From positions 372,001 through 436,000 of the forward strand of contig DATGJP010000095.1 of assembly GCA_035295125.1 (NCBI GenBank): 64,000 nt of DNA, written 5' to 3'. The translations under genes were made by a program, and so were the position numbers. This document shows positions 26,726 to 36,035 of the stretch, one piece after another (the stretch's first letter is position 1; each line of letters begins with the position of its first letter). Source of the stretch: JAICMB01 sp035295125 (GTDB lineage Bacteria; Acidobacteriota; Terriglobia; Bryobacterales; Bryobacteraceae). The notes below the pieces were generated by a model that saw nothing but the letters and a program-made list of their open reading frames with translations, was not told where the DNA came from and did not search any database.

Positions 26726-28459
26726 GTGAGAGCGGTTTTCATTTTCGCTTCGATCGCGTGTTCATCGATCGCGCTTGCCCAGCCAAATCTGATCGTAATC
26801 GGTGGTCCGATTCGGATGACCGCGATTGGACCTGCTACGCAATATCTTCAGATCGCCACGCCGGGACAATCCGTTCCATTTACAGTCACAGCCACGGAGG
26901 ACCCTCCGACGCCCAATCCTGATAGCCCGGGCGCGTGTTCCGGCACGTGGCTTGGGCTAACGGCGAATCGCGGCGTCACCACGGGGACGCTCTCCACCGT
27001 TCAGGTAGGAATTCAATACATTCCGACCGCGGGCGGGGATTTCTTGGATTTCACGTGCACCGGCACCGTGACGATTGCCGCCGACGGGGCAATCGGACCG
27101 CCTGTTACTGTGCCGGTGAGCATCTTCGTTCCGGACGATCCAGCTTCGCCGCCATGGACATCGGCTAGCGCGCTGGGCTTCCTCGCGGTAGCAGGAGGAA
27201 CTGCCCCGCCTACTCAAACGCTTTTAGTGCAGCCGTTTTTTGGTAACGGGATCGGGTCAGCGACCATATCGTCGGTCCCTGCGGGTTGGCTTTCGATTGT
27301 GGTCGAAAACAGTTCATCTACGCAAACCAGTGTGACGGTAACTGCAAACACATCCGGTCTGTCGTCGGGGACGTACACGGGATCGATCGTGGTCACTGCA
27401 TTTTCGTCCGTTACGATACCTGTGAGCCTTACGATCTTTTCTTCGCCATCGAACGCGTGCTCAATGACAATCCTGCCGCCTTTGTCGTTCGGACCCGAAG
27501 GGACCTCGACCGCCGGATTTCTTCCGAACACGCCGGCGACCGTGACCGTCACACCGACCGCGGCGTGTGCCGGCCTCCCATGGACGGCCGCTTCATCCGA
27601 CCCATCCTGGCTTACGATATCGAGCCCCAGCAGCAGCACGATGACGGGCGCTTCTTTCACGCTGTTGGTCAGCGCCCTGAGCAATTCGCACCCAAATGCG
27701 GTGCGAACCGGGACCATCAGCATTGCCGGAGGCGCGACGCCGGCCGTTTCGTACGTTACTGAAACTCCCGGGTGCGGCAGCCTTCCGATGTGTCAGGTCC
27801 GCGCATTGTACGAATCGGTGCTCGGCCGGGATCCGGATAGCGCCGGATTCCAATTCTGGACGGGCGTTGGGAGCTCCGGCCTCGGACAGATGGTTGACGA
27901 TTTCCTCACCAGCTCCGAAGGCGTCAATACCGACTTCCAAGTAATGGCAGTGTACAAGGCATTCCTGGGCACGCCTTCATTTAATGCCTACACAACAGCC
28001 GTAACGAACTTGCGGTCCGGGGGCGCGACGGGAGTTGCTCAGCTCATTACCGCGCTGCTCGGCTCAGACTCTCCGAGTACCGCGGCGATCCAGACGATGT
28101 ACATGGGCCTGCTCGCACGCCAGCCGACTGCAGTGGAACTCGCGCAGGCAATGGCTCACCCGTTGGATACGACATTCGCCTCGATCTATGGCGGAAACGA
28201 GTTCCGTAACATCGGCACCTCTCAATTCCTGCCCGACCATAGCAACGCGATGTACATATGGATGCTGTATTTCGTGATTTTGGGAAGAGATCCGGATCCT
28301 GCCGGCTTCAGCTTCTGGCTCGGCGTGGTGAACGGCGGAGGACCGGGAGTTTTCTTCAATGGGGCGACCAGTGCACCAACTCGCCTGAACATACTGGGGC
28401 CAGGAACCCCCGGCGTCGGTTTTGTTGGCTCGCCTGAATTCCAGAGCCGGTTTCAATAG
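26726..28459 (+). CDS. Secreted BACON-like/DUF4214 protein
   Basis: A 577-residue exported protein with signal peptide VRAVFIFASIACSSIALAQ (GTG start). Residues about 20-340 consist of Thr/Ser/Pro-rich beta modules of the type found in acidobacterial BACON-like repeats (PAGWLSIVVE, DPSWLTISSP, LSSGTYTGSIVVTA). The C-terminal third contains DUF4214-type helical units: VRALYESVLGRDPDSAGFQF, MAVYKAFLGTPSF and VILGRDPDPAGFSFWLGVVN. DUF4214 is common in secreted and S-layer-like proteins, with no settled function. Starts nine bases after the NHL gene, so probably in its operon. There is no PEP-CTERM tail despite an exosortase at 49 kb. Confidence 0.78.
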   Translation: MRAVFIFASIACSSIALAQPNLIVIGGPIRMTAIGPATQYLQIATPGQSVPFTVTATEDPPTPNPDSPGACSGTWLGLTANRGVTTGTLSTVQVGIQYIPTAGGDFLDFTCTGTVTIAADGAIGPPVTVPVSIFVPDDPASPPWTSASALGFLAVAGGTAPPTQTLLVQPFFGNGIGSATISSVPAGWLSIVVENSSSTQTSVTVTANTSGLSSGTYTGSIVVTAFSSVTIPVSLTIFSSPSNACSMTILPPLSFGPEGTSTAGFLPNTPATVTVTPTAACAGLPWTAASSDPSWLTISSPSSSTMTGASFTLLVSALSNSHPNAVRTGTISIAGGATPAVSYVTETPGCGSLPMCQVRALYESVLGRDPDSAGFQFWTGVGSSGLGQMVDDFLTSSEGVNTDFQVMAVYKAFLGTPSFNAYTTAVTNLRSGGATGVAQLITALLGSDSPSTAAIQTMYMGLLARQPTAVELAQAMAHPLDTTFASIYGGNEFRNIGTSQFLPDHSNAMYIWMLYFVILGRDPDPAGFSFWLGVVNGGGPGVFFNGATSAPTRLNILGPGTPGVGFVGSPEFQSRFQ

Positions 28460-28610
28460 CGCGATCCGGCGGCGGCGCGGAACAAACATTTTCTTCTGAA
28501 TTTTTGCGCAGCTCACGCTGTATACAAATAGGGCAGTCGCTTTCGTCCGATGGGCCGAACACGAGCCCGTGCGATATACGGCTGCCATCCCATCCCAGGA
28601 GATTTCTTTT

Positions 28611-29732
28611 TTGGTTAAACAGACTTACGCTACACGTGTGTTCACGTGGTTCCCTTTTGCGGTGATTGGGTTATTGCAGTCGGGTAATGCCGTGGCAGCC
28701 GAAGACGGACCCACGATCGCCAAAGACTCGATTCAAGTCATGGCGTTTACGTTCAATGTCTATCACAAGAGTTTCGACACCTGGAGTTGGGTGCCGAAAC
28801 TGAATTTCCGAGTCAACGGACCGATCGCGAGCGGCAGCCAGCTTTATGCGGAGTTCAATCTCCCGGGCGGCGCGCCCATAAAATTCGATTGCAAAACCGG
28901 GGAAGTCAAGAAAGGCTTCTGGTGGAAGACGGAATGCGGCGCCCGTGATATTCCCGAAGACAGAGGAATCACGTACACCGGCAATGTGGACTTTACCATC
29001 AAAATGCGAAATGAGCTGGCCGGCACGGACGCAACGCTGTTCACGGGAAAGATGAAAGTCGCCAGGGTGCACTCGAACGAGCATGGTCCTAAGATGGCGA
29101 ACCATTTCGTTTACTTTGTGGACCACGATTGGAACCTGCCGATTGGTTATGTGTTTCTGACGCCCGATGCGGTGACGAAGTGGCAACGCCCGAGCTTCAG
29201 CGCGGCATTCTGGTTTCGCGGCGATTTTGGGATTTTCGAACCGCACTTGTTTTACCAGGGGAACGAAGTGGGGAAGATGTTCTTAGGGAACATGGAAATG
29301 GGCAAAGCGAGTTGTTCCACCACGGAAGTCGAGAACAACACCTCGCAATTTGTCGATGAGTCCTCCGCGCCGCAAAAAGCACGGTGGTCGCGAGTCTCCT
29401 GCTCGTTTCCCAACGTGATCGCGTGGGACAAAACCGGCGAAAAGCACTCAATGAGTGGCCAGACAGGTTCAGCGCATCTTTTCAGCGCGAATCCGGGCGA
29501 ATACGAACTCAAGGTGCTGTGGAAGAATCATCTCGCCAGGTCGATCAAATTCACCGTCGGTCCGGAGGGGAAGTTCGAAGGCGACGTCGCAACTGCCAAT
29601 AAACTGGGGAGCGACCGCGTCATCGTTCCGGTGCAGATCGTCGGCGATCAGGACGGCAATTGGAACCGCGCGGCGTGGAAGACTGAAGCTTTCTACGGCA
29701 ATCCCCTCACGGGTTTCACGGCTATGCCTTAG
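28611..29732 (+). CDS. Secreted protein of unknown function
   Basis: A 373-residue protein. I chose the TTG at 28611 because CCAGGAGA lies about ten bases upstream and the product then begins with a good signal peptide, ending LQSGNAVAAEDG. The in-frame ATG at 28569 would add 14 residues without a ribosome binding site. The mature part looks all-beta, with four cysteines that could form two disulfides (FDCKTGEVKKGFWWKTECG and ASCS/VSCSF). I do not recognise a family. It follows the DUF4214 gene after a 151-base gap in which I see no other gene. Confidence 0.72.
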   Translation: MVKQTYATRVFTWFPFAVIGLLQSGNAVAAEDGPTIAKDSIQVMAFTFNVYHKSFDTWSWVPKLNFRVNGPIASGSQLYAEFNLPGGAPIKFDCKTGEVKKGFWWKTECGARDIPEDRGITYTGNVDFTIKMRNELAGTDATLFTGKMKVARVHSNEHGPKMANHFVYFVDHDWNLPIGYVFLTPDAVTKWQRPSFSAAFWFRGDFGIFEPHLFYQGNEVGKMFLGNMEMGKASCSTTEVENNTSQFVDESSAPQKARWSRVSCSFPNVIAWDKTGEKHSMSGQTGSAHLFSANPGEYELKVLWKNHLARSIKFTVGPEGKFEGDVATANKLGSDRVIVPVQIVGDQDGNWNRAAWKTEAFYGNPLTGFTAMP

Positions 29733-29790
29733 TCCGCAGTTTCGGTTCAGGTGGCGTGTAGTCGAGCGGGCGTGCGATATCCTGTGTGCA

Positions 29791-30015
29791 GTGACCAAAG
29801 TTGATCTGCATTACGATCTGGTGCGCCCGCTGACGGACGATGACGCCAAGGGCATCGCCGACGTACACAGCTATTACGGGATCGCGCGGGTGCGTGTGGT
29901 GCCGAGTCTGAACGCGATCGCTGTGGAATACGATGCGTCGCGGCTGGCGGAGAAGGACGTAGAGGCTGTCTTACTCCGGTTCGGGATACCGATCCAACGA
30001 AAGTGGTCAATTTAG
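29791..30015 (+). CDS. Small heavy-metal-domain-like protein, 74 residues
   Basis: A short frame from a GTG start reads VTKVDLHYDLVRPLTDDDAK, IADVHSYYGIARVRVVP, AIAVEYDASRLAEKDVEAVL and LRFGIPIQRKWSI. The beta-alpha-beta-beta-alpha-beta pattern with a final GIPI turn is ferredoxin-like, as in heavy-metal-associated domains. The metal-binding CxxC motif is absent: Tyr-Tyr-Gly sits there. It may be a metal-independent regulator or adaptor. The start lacks a strong ribosome binding site. Confidence 0.55.
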   Translation: MTKVDLHYDLVRPLTDDDAKGIADVHSYYGIARVRVVPSLNAIAVEYDASRLAEKDVEAVLLRFGIPIQRKWSI

Positions 30016-30066
30016 CCCGCACGGCTCAATAAACCTGTCTCCGGTCCGATGAGGACATGGTAGACA

Positions 30067-30966
30067 ATGTTTGCAATCATCGGAGCATTGATTGTTGTGG
30101 TCGCCATTTGTGGCGGCTATCTTCTTGAACACGGCAAACTTACCGTACTCGTGCAGCCGGCCGAATTGCTGATTATCGCGGGCGCCGCACTGGGCACGAT
30201 ACTGATCGCAAATCCCTTACCCGTCATTAAGAAGCTCGTTCGTGGAATCCTTCGCATTCTGAAGCCGAGCCGCTATGATAAGCCGTTCTACCTGGCCGCG
30301 CTGAAGATGCTTAACGAAATCTTCGTTTATGCACGTAAGAACGGCATGGTGAAGCTCGAGACGGATATCGAGGAACCGCACAAGAGTTCGCTTTTCAAAA
30401 AATACCCAACGTTTCTGAAGGATGAGGAGGCGGTGGATTTTGTCTGCGACAGCCTGCGCATGTCGATCAGCGGCGGCGTCGGGCATTTTGAGCTGGACCA
30501 GATGATGGAGATCGACATGGAGGTGGCGCAGCACGAAGCGAGCGTGCCGGTGAACGCACTGGCCACCGTTGCGGATTCGCTGCCTGGTTTAGGGATAGTG
30601 GCAGCGGTGCTGGGTGTTGTCATCACGATGGGCGCGTTGGGCGGGCCGACCGAACAGATCGGCGAGAAGGTGGCGGCGGCCCTGGTAGGCACGTTTCTGG
30701 GCATTTTGTTGTGTTACGGCTTTGTGGGCCCCGTGGCTTCGCATTTGACGAAGCTCAACGATGAAGACGCGCAGTATTATCACTTTCTTCGCATCGCCTT
30801 GATCTCATACATTCGCGGCAGCGCTCCAATTCTTGCGGTGGAGTTTGCGCGGCGGGCGATTCCCCTGGAACAACGGCCGAGCTTCAAGGAGATGGAGACC
30901 ACGTGCCGCGGACGCAGTTCGTCAGCGGGAGGCGAGGCGGGTTCGGCGGCGGCGGCGGCAGCGTAG
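30067..30966 (+). CDS. motA: Flagellar stator protein MotA
   Basis: A 299-residue inner-membrane stator subunit that surrounds MotB to form the ion channel powering rotation. It has four hydrophobic segments, a cytoplasmic loop of normal size (KLVRGILRILKPSRYDKPFY onward) and the channel-lining segments DSLPGLGIVAAVLGVVITMG and LVGTFLGILLCYGFVGP, which carry the conserved prolines. The C-terminus is extended by an Ala/Gly/Ser tail ending AGSAAAAAA. No other flagellar genes are in the window, so this is a detached stator operon. The gap to motB is 73 bases and holds a repeat fragment. Confidence 0.95.
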   Translation: MFAIIGALIVVVAICGGYLLEHGKLTVLVQPAELLIIAGAALGTILIANPLPVIKKLVRGILRILKPSRYDKPFYLAALKMLNEIFVYARKNGMVKLETDIEEPHKSSLFKKYPTFLKDEEAVDFVCDSLRMSISGGVGHFELDQMMEIDMEVAQHEASVPVNALATVADSLPGLGIVAAVLGVVITMGALGGPTEQIGEKVAAALVGTFLGILLCYGFVGPVASHLTKLNDEDAQYYHFLRIALISYIRGSAPILAVEFARRAIPLEQRPSFKEMETTCRGRSSSAGGEAGSAAAAAA

Positions 30967-30990
30967 GCGGTCGAGGAGGCCGTGACAAAA

Positions 30991-31035
30991 GTCTTTGGAA
31001 GGAACGCGCGCAAGCGAAACCGCCTGCGCCACCGG
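30991..31035 (+). repeat. Family B repeat fragment between motA and motB
   Basis: GTCTTTGGAAGGAACGCGCG is followed by CAAGCGAAACCGCCTGCGCC and ACCGG, matching the left half and core of the other family B copies. The element ends five bases before the motB ATG, where its ribosome binding site would be expected. Confidence 0.75.
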
Positions 31036-31039
31036 TATC

Positions 31040-31888
31040 ATGGCTGATCTGGGCGAGTCAGCGCCAATTATCATCATTCGCAAGAAAAAGGGCGGCCATG
31101 GGGGCCATCACGGGGGCGCCTGGAAGGTAGCGTATGCGGATTTCGTGACGGCTCTCATGGCGCTATTCATCGTCTTGTGGCTGGTCAACACGAACCAGGA
31201 AGTCCGCATGGCGGTAAGCGGTTACTTCAAAGACCCTAGCGGCAAAATCAGGGTGTCGTCGGCCGGTCCACCACCTACGGGAGCGACGGATAAGATCGAA
31301 GTGAAAAAGATCTCCATGAAGGAGATCCAAGAGAAGCTCGAGCAGGCCATGAAGCAGTTGCCCGAGCTTCAGAAGCTGAAGGACCAGGTCCAAATGACCG
31401 TGACGGGCGAGGGGCTGCGTATCGAGCTGCTGGAAACGGAGAAGGGCATGTTCTTCGAAACCGGCAGTCCACGGCCCACGAAGTTCGGGGAGGAGCTGCT
31501 GACGCTGCTGGCTGCCGAAATTGGCAAGCTTCCGAATCATGTGCTGATTGAGGGCCATACCGATTCCCGGCCTTATGCGGGCCCGGAATACAGCAACTGG
31601 GAGCTTTCGGCCGATCGCGCGAATTCAGCGCGGCGTTTGATGCAGAAGACCGGGTTGCACCCGGACCAAGTCTCGGAGGTGCGGGGTTACGCCGACCAGA
31701 AACTGCGAAAGCCGGAGAATCCGACGGATGCATCGAACCGGCGCATTTCTTTAACGGTTCAGTACACGGATCTGAAAATCACGGAAACCACCATGAGCGT
31801 TCATAAAGGTGAGAAAGCGGAGAAGGGGGAGAAGGCGGAGAAGCCGGACCAGGCCGAGAAAGGAAAAGCCAAAGAAGGGAAACATTAG
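31040..31888 (+). CDS. motB: Flagellar stator protein MotB
   Basis: A 282-residue protein with one transmembrane helix containing the ion-binding Asp (VAYADFVTALMALFIVLWLV) and a C-terminal OmpA-like peptidoglycan-binding domain (VLIEGHTDSRPYAGPEYSNW, ELSADRANSARRLM). The tail after residue 255 is a Lys/Glu run (GEKAEKGEKAEKPDQAEKGK). The frame extends upstream to 30995, but those codons are made of the family B repeat, and MADLGESAPIIIIRKKK is the natural N-terminus. No Shine-Dalgarno is left by the repeat, so translation may depend on coupling or on the element. Confidence 0.93.
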   Translation: MADLGESAPIIIIRKKKGGHGGHHGGAWKVAYADFVTALMALFIVLWLVNTNQEVRMAVSGYFKDPSGKIRVSSAGPPPTGATDKIEVKKISMKEIQEKLEQAMKQLPELQKLKDQVQMTVTGEGLRIELLETEKGMFFETGSPRPTKFGEELLTLLAAEIGKLPNHVLIEGHTDSRPYAGPEYSNWELSADRANSARRLMQKTGLHPDQVSEVRGYADQKLRKPENPTDASNRRISLTVQYTDLKITETTMSVHKGEKAEKGEKAEKPDQAEKGKAKEGKH

Positions 31889-31994
31889 GGCGGCGATTTT
31901 TCAGGGCTCTGGGCCGTCCCCTCCGACATGTTCAATCGTTTCAGCGGGATCACTCTGGTACTTGGGGTGCACTACACCGCCGGAGGAGGAAAAT

Positions 31995-32165
31995 ATGTCG
32001 TTCGGCCTTTACATCGTTGGGTTCATCGTGCTGATCATTGGGCTCTCCATCGGCGCGTACCTTTTGCGGGTGCCGGCGCAGTGGATCGGCGTCGGAGTGG
32101 TTGTGATGGTGGGATTAGGGATCCTGACGGGGGTTACAGCAACCCGGCAGCGGGATTCGAATTAG
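31995..32165 (+). CDS. Tiny two-segment membrane protein, 56 residues
   Basis: ATG at 31995 follows a strong ribosome binding site (GGAGGAGGA) and encodes MSFGLYIVGFIVLIIGLSIG plus a second hydrophobic stretch WIGVGVVVMVGLGILTGVTA. Two membrane helices with a short polar turn (LLRVPAQ) are predicted. It is a hypothetical protein with no recognised family. Its stop codon overlaps the stop of the convergent penicillin-binding protein gene. Confidence 0.65.
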   Translation: MSFGLYIVGFIVLIIGLSIGAYLLRVPAQWIGVGVVVMVGLGILTGVTATRQRDSN

Positions 32166-34519
32166 AACTGATTTTGATCCGGGCGCGGCGGGCGGGCTTG
32201 ACGCTCGGCCACGCCGCCATCCGGGGTCGAAATCAGCTCTACTTCCGTCGGAGCGCATTGCTCGGGAGCAGGTTGGGTGCCGTCGATGAAGTAGGAGTAC
32301 GCCGCGTTTGCGGTGCAATCGGGCGACGCCAGATGTCCTGTCTGCAAATCCACCGCGGCGCGCACCACCCCTCCGGGGGCCGGAAATGGACGGGCGTTTC
32401 CATACTGCGCATAACTGGCGGCTTCCTTCATGAATTCAGTCCAGATGGGCAGCGCGGACTTGGCTCCCTCTAGTCCAAGCTCGTGATAGTCGTCATAGCC
32501 TACCCACACAATGCAGAGTAGCTGCGAGGTGAAACCGGCAAACCAGCCGTCGTGCGATGTGCCGGTTTTTCCGGCAGCCGGCAAATTGAAGCCGAGCGCA
32601 TGCACGCCCGCCGCGGTGCCGCTTCGCATCACTTCCTGGAGCATGTCGACCATCAGGAAAGCGACTCGTTGATCCAGCACGCGTTGCGTGCCGGGTTGGT
32701 GGTCATACAGTCCCGTGCCGCTCTGGTCCGACACGGAAGTGACGAAGATGGGCTTCACGCGTACACCATCGTTGGCGAAGATAGTATAGGCCTCGGCAAT
32801 CTCGAGCGGCGTGACCTGGTAAGCACCGAGGGCGAGCGCCGGAGTAGGCCGAATGTCGTCATTGATTCCCGCCGCGCGCGCCAGGGCGACTACGTTATTG
32901 AAACCAACCTGCTCCCCGACCTTTACGGTCGCGACATTCAGCGAATGCGCGAGTGCCTGCCGGAGAGTCACCATGCCGTGGTATTGATCCTTGAAGTTCG
33001 CCGGCGAATAGATCAGGCCGCGATCGTATTGGAATGTGGTCGGCGAGTCGTCTACGGTGGATAAGGGCGTAAATACCGTGTTACCGCCTGTCAAGGCGGT
33101 GTTCAAAGCCGCTGCGTACACGAAAGGTTTGAACACCGATCCCGGCGGGCGCTTCGAGAGAATGCGATTGAACTGGCTGGAAGCATAATCGCGGCCCCCG
33201 CAGAGTGCTTTCACTTCGCCGGTGTGCGGATCGAGTACAATCAGCGCGGCCTGCGGAGCCGCGATGTGCTTGCGCGACACCCCCAGCTCCTTGTCGATAA
33301 CCGGAATGCCGGCGGCAATGGCGTGCTCAGCGGCTCTTTGCAGGCGCAGATCAATGGTCGTGTGAACCTCGGCGGGACCGGTTGTTTGCAACTCGCCCGC
33401 ATTCTTGGCGGCCTCGTCACTGGCGAGATCGAAGAAATACTGCGATTGATCCTGCTCGGTGATGCCCTTTCGCAGACCCAGCGGAGCGGCAACCGCTGCG
33501 TCATACTGCGCCCGGCTGATATATCCATTGCGGCGCATCAGGCTGAGAACGACATTGCGCCGTTCCAGCGCCCGCTCGGGATGACGGTAGGGATTGAAAT
33601 AACTTGGCCTCTGTATAAGCCCGGCCAGGGTGGCTGCCTGCGTAAGATTGAGCTGCGTGACGTCTTTATCGAAATAAGCGCGAGATGCCTCGCCCATGCC
33701 GTCGATGCTGAAAGTTCCATTGCTGCCGAGATAGACCGTGTTGCAGTAGTCCTGCATGATCTGTTGCTTGGACAAGCGGCTTTCGAGATGCAGCGTAATC
33801 AACGCTTCGGCAATCTTGCGGCGCCAGTTCTTGTCGTGATCGAGCCAGAGGTTACGGGCGAGTTGCATCGAGATGGTCGATGCACCCTGCTCTTTTCGCT
33901 GCTGCTTCACATCTACGTAGAAAGCCGCGCCCATACGCGGCACGTCGAAACCGCCGTGCTTGAAGAAACGCTTGTCTTCAGCCGAGATGATCGCCTTGAT
34001 GAGCACCGGCGGCAGGTCCGCATAGCGTACCATGGTGCGTTTGGCGCGGCCTTCATCCGACATGTTCGCGATGAGCTGGGCCGGAAGCTGGTATTCATGG
34101 ACTTTACGATGGTTGGTCAGGTCGATGATCGCGGAAACGCGGTCATTGGCGAACTGGATTTCGACCGGACCGGCTCCGTCGACCGTCACACTGTTTCCCG
34201 CCAGCGCGAATTTTGTTCCCGTACGTTTCACCTCGGCGGCGAAATCAGCGGGCGTAATAGGATCACCAGGCGAAAATGACTCGGGCGCAGAGTAGTAGTT
34301 AAATGTGTGCTCGAAGGGTCCTACAGCGAGGTTCTGGTCGACGCGTTTCGACAGTTTGTAATAAGGGATAGCGAGGGCCGCTACTACCGCCAGAAAGCCA
34401 AAGCCGAGCGAAAGCACGGTTCGACGGATGACTTTCTCCCAGTTTACGCGCGCCTTCTGCGGTTTTGCTTCGTTTTCTTCGGGCTTCTGGATTTCTTCGT
34501 CCGAGATCTGTTCGGCCAT
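32162..34519 (-). CDS. Bifunctional class A penicillin-binding protein
   Basis: A 785-residue peptidoglycan synthase with a short cytoplasmic tail and one transmembrane helix (SLGFGFLAVVAALAIPYY). The GT51 glycosyltransferase domain includes AIISAEDKRFFKHGGFD (catalytic E181) and QGASTISMQLARNLWL. The transpeptidase domain has S461 in PPGSVFKPF, the second motif SLN in LAHSLNVAT and KTG in AAGKTGTSHDGWFAGF. Before the GT domain, residues 70-150 form a small beta region resembling the UB2H-like insert of PBP1B types. It acts in the periplasm at the inner membrane. It is divergent from rsmD. Confidence 0.95.
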   Translation of the reverse strand: MAEQISDEEIQKPEENEAKPQKARVNWEKVIRRTVLSLGFGFLAVVAALAIPYYKLSKRVDQNLAVGPFEHTFNYYSAPESFSPGDPITPADFAAEVKRTGTKFALAGNSVTVDGAGPVEIQFANDRVSAIIDLTNHRKVHEYQLPAQLIANMSDEGRAKRTMVRYADLPPVLIKAIISAEDKRFFKHGGFDVPRMGAAFYVDVKQQRKEQGASTISMQLARNLWLDHDKNWRRKIAEALITLHLESRLSKQQIMQDYCNTVYLGSNGTFSIDGMGEASRAYFDKDVTQLNLTQAATLAGLIQRPSYFNPYRHPERALERRNVVLSLMRRNGYISRAQYDAAVAAPLGLRKGITEQDQSQYFFDLASDEAAKNAGELQTTGPAEVHTTIDLRLQRAAEHAIAAGIPVIDKELGVSRKHIAAPQAALIVLDPHTGEVKALCGGRDYASSQFNRILSKRPPGSVFKPFVYAAALNTALTGGNTVFTPLSTVDDSPTTFQYDRGLIYSPANFKDQYHGMVTLRQALAHSLNVATVKVGEQVGFNNVVALARAAGINDDIRPTPALALGAYQVTPLEIAEAYTIFANDGVRVKPIFVTSVSDQSGTGLYDHQPGTQRVLDQRVAFLMVDMLQEVMRSGTAAGVHALGFNLPAAGKTGTSHDGWFAGFTSQLLCIVWVGYDDYHELGLEGAKSALPIWTEFMKEAASYAQYGNARPFPAPGGVVRAAVDLQTGHLASPDCTANAAYSYFIDGTQPAPEQCAPTEVELISTPDGGVAERQARPPRPDQNQF

Positions 34520-34656
34520 GCTGGGACTATGGAGTGCACGTTACATTCCAGGGTGGATGTGATTTGTCTTCAGCGGCGTGTCAGGGTTAGCCCCAGGTGA
34601 GGACGTCGATTTTACCGGATTCATGACGTTGATGAGTCTGGTGTAATTACTGATTG

Positions 34657-35181
34657 ATGCGAGTGATCGCGGGAGAGTTCCGCAGCCGAAAGTTGAAAAC
34701 CTTGCCGGGATTTAAGACCCGGCCGACGCCGGATCGTTTACGGGAGGCGCTGTTCAACGTGCTGTCGCCTCAGATCGATGGAGCTGTGTTTATCGACGCA
34801 TATGCGGGAACAGGGGCCGTCGGTATTGAGGCCCTGAGCCGCGGCGCTGCGAGGGGCATCTTTGTGGAGAAGAGCCGGGCGGCTGTGGAAGTGATCCGGG
34901 ACAACCTGGCAGCGCTGGGGATCGCGGGGCGGGCGGAAGTCTACACCGGCAAATCAACGGCGGTGTTGGAGCGCGTGAACGCCGATATCGTTTTTCTCGA
35001 TCCGCCGTATGAGAATGCGATCGAGTACGAACAGGCTATGGAATTGCTCGGCGGGCGCGAGAATGGGCTCGTGATCGTACAGCATGCGTCGCGATTTCCG
35101 CTGCGGGAAGGATATGGCATTCTTAAGCGGACGCGAGTGTTGAAGCAGGGCGATAATTCGTTGAGCTTTTACGAACGATGA
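34657..35181 (+). CDS. rsmD: 16S rRNA (guanine966-N2)-methyltransferase RsmD
   Basis: A 174-residue SAM-dependent enzyme that methylates G966 of 16S rRNA. Diagnostic segments are MRVIAGEFRSRKLKTLPG, TRPTPDRLREALFNVLSP, the SAM loop DAYAGTGAVGIEALSRGA and the catalytic DPPYE motif. A TTG three bases upstream of the chosen ATG is also possible. It overlaps the lipoprotein gene by four bases. The usual partner coaD does not follow it here. Confidence 0.95.
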   Translation: MRVIAGEFRSRKLKTLPGFKTRPTPDRLREALFNVLSPQIDGAVFIDAYAGTGAVGIEALSRGAARGIFVEKSRAAVEVIRDNLAALGIAGRAEVYTGKSTAVLERVNADIVFLDPPYENAIEYEQAMELLGGRENGLVIVQHASRFPLREGYGILKRTRVLKQGDNSLSFYER

Positions 35182-36035
35182 AACGGATTTGCGGTCTGGT
35201 TTTGGCGATGGCGGCGGCGTCATGCGCGCCGAAGCCTGACGCCGCTGTACTGCTGGCGAAGGCTAGCGCCGCCTTCGAGCACAACGACCAGCAGGAAGTG
35301 AATTGGAACTGGAATGTGGAGGAGGACCGATGGGTTCTCAATAAGCGCGGCCGGCGCCTGCAAACTCTCCCTTCGGTGACGCTCGAATCGCTGATTCGGA
35401 AAGATGGGCGGCGGTGCAACGCGGTGCTGGCATGGAGCGATGGCATCGAGCCGTACCTGGCTCGCGGCGACCCTGACGCGCGATGCCAGGCAATCGGGTA
35501 TTTCCGGTTCTTCTTTTCCGTGCCGGAACTGTTCAAGAGCTCGCATGCGAAAGTGGTCTCGCAGTCGGATGTTGGCGTCATGATCACGATTCCCGCCGAC
35601 AGGGAGCGGTCTCGTTCGCCAGCCCACGTTGTGAGCTGCGCCGCATCGATTGAAGCAACCGTGTTGTTGGATCGCGGCACCTTCTTTCCTCGCGTAATCG
35701 ATGGGAAAGTAGCGGAGAGCGGCTGTGATGTCGACGACATACGGGCGGTGGATCGATACGAGCATCGTCCCATAGCGGTTGCGCATAGTACGTTCCGAAA
35801 GGGCTCGGTTTTTCGCGTTGCGTACGAACTGCAGCCGGACCGCTTCCCGAGTGGGGGTCACAGCTTCTGGATTCGGGTCCGGGAGCACTACGATTCTCCT
35901 CGGGAGGGCGGGGGCAGTTGGTTTATTTGGGGACGGCATGTACCGTTAATTGCGATAGCAGCAGGCCAGCGTTTGGTGAAAGACATGCGCACAACGGCAC
36001 AGGAGTTCGGGGCGAATTCCAAGGTGCTGCCGTAG
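35178..36035 (+). CDS. Predicted lipoprotein of unknown function
   Basis: A 285-residue protein whose N-terminus (MKRICGLVLAMAAASCAPKP) contains a lipobox-like AASC, giving a lipid-anchored Cys16. The body has an aromatic-rich segment (VNWNWNVEEDRWVLNKRGRR) and several cysteines but no motif I recognise. It is coupled to rsmD by an ATGA overlap. Its stop abuts the convergent enoyl-CoA hydratase stop with no spacing. Confidence 0.7.
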   Translation: MKRICGLVLAMAAASCAPKPDAAVLLAKASAAFEHNDQQEVNWNWNVEEDRWVLNKRGRRLQTLPSVTLESLIRKDGRRCNAVLAWSDGIEPYLARGDPDARCQAIGYFRFFFSVPELFKSSHAKVVSQSDVGVMITIPADRERSRSPAHVVSCAASIEATVLLDRGTFFPRVIDGKVAESGCDVDDIRAVDRYEHRPIAVAHSTFRKGSVFRVAYELQPDRFPSGGHSFWIRVREHYDSPREGGGSWFIWGRHVPLIAIAAGQRLVKDMRTTAQEFGANSKVLP

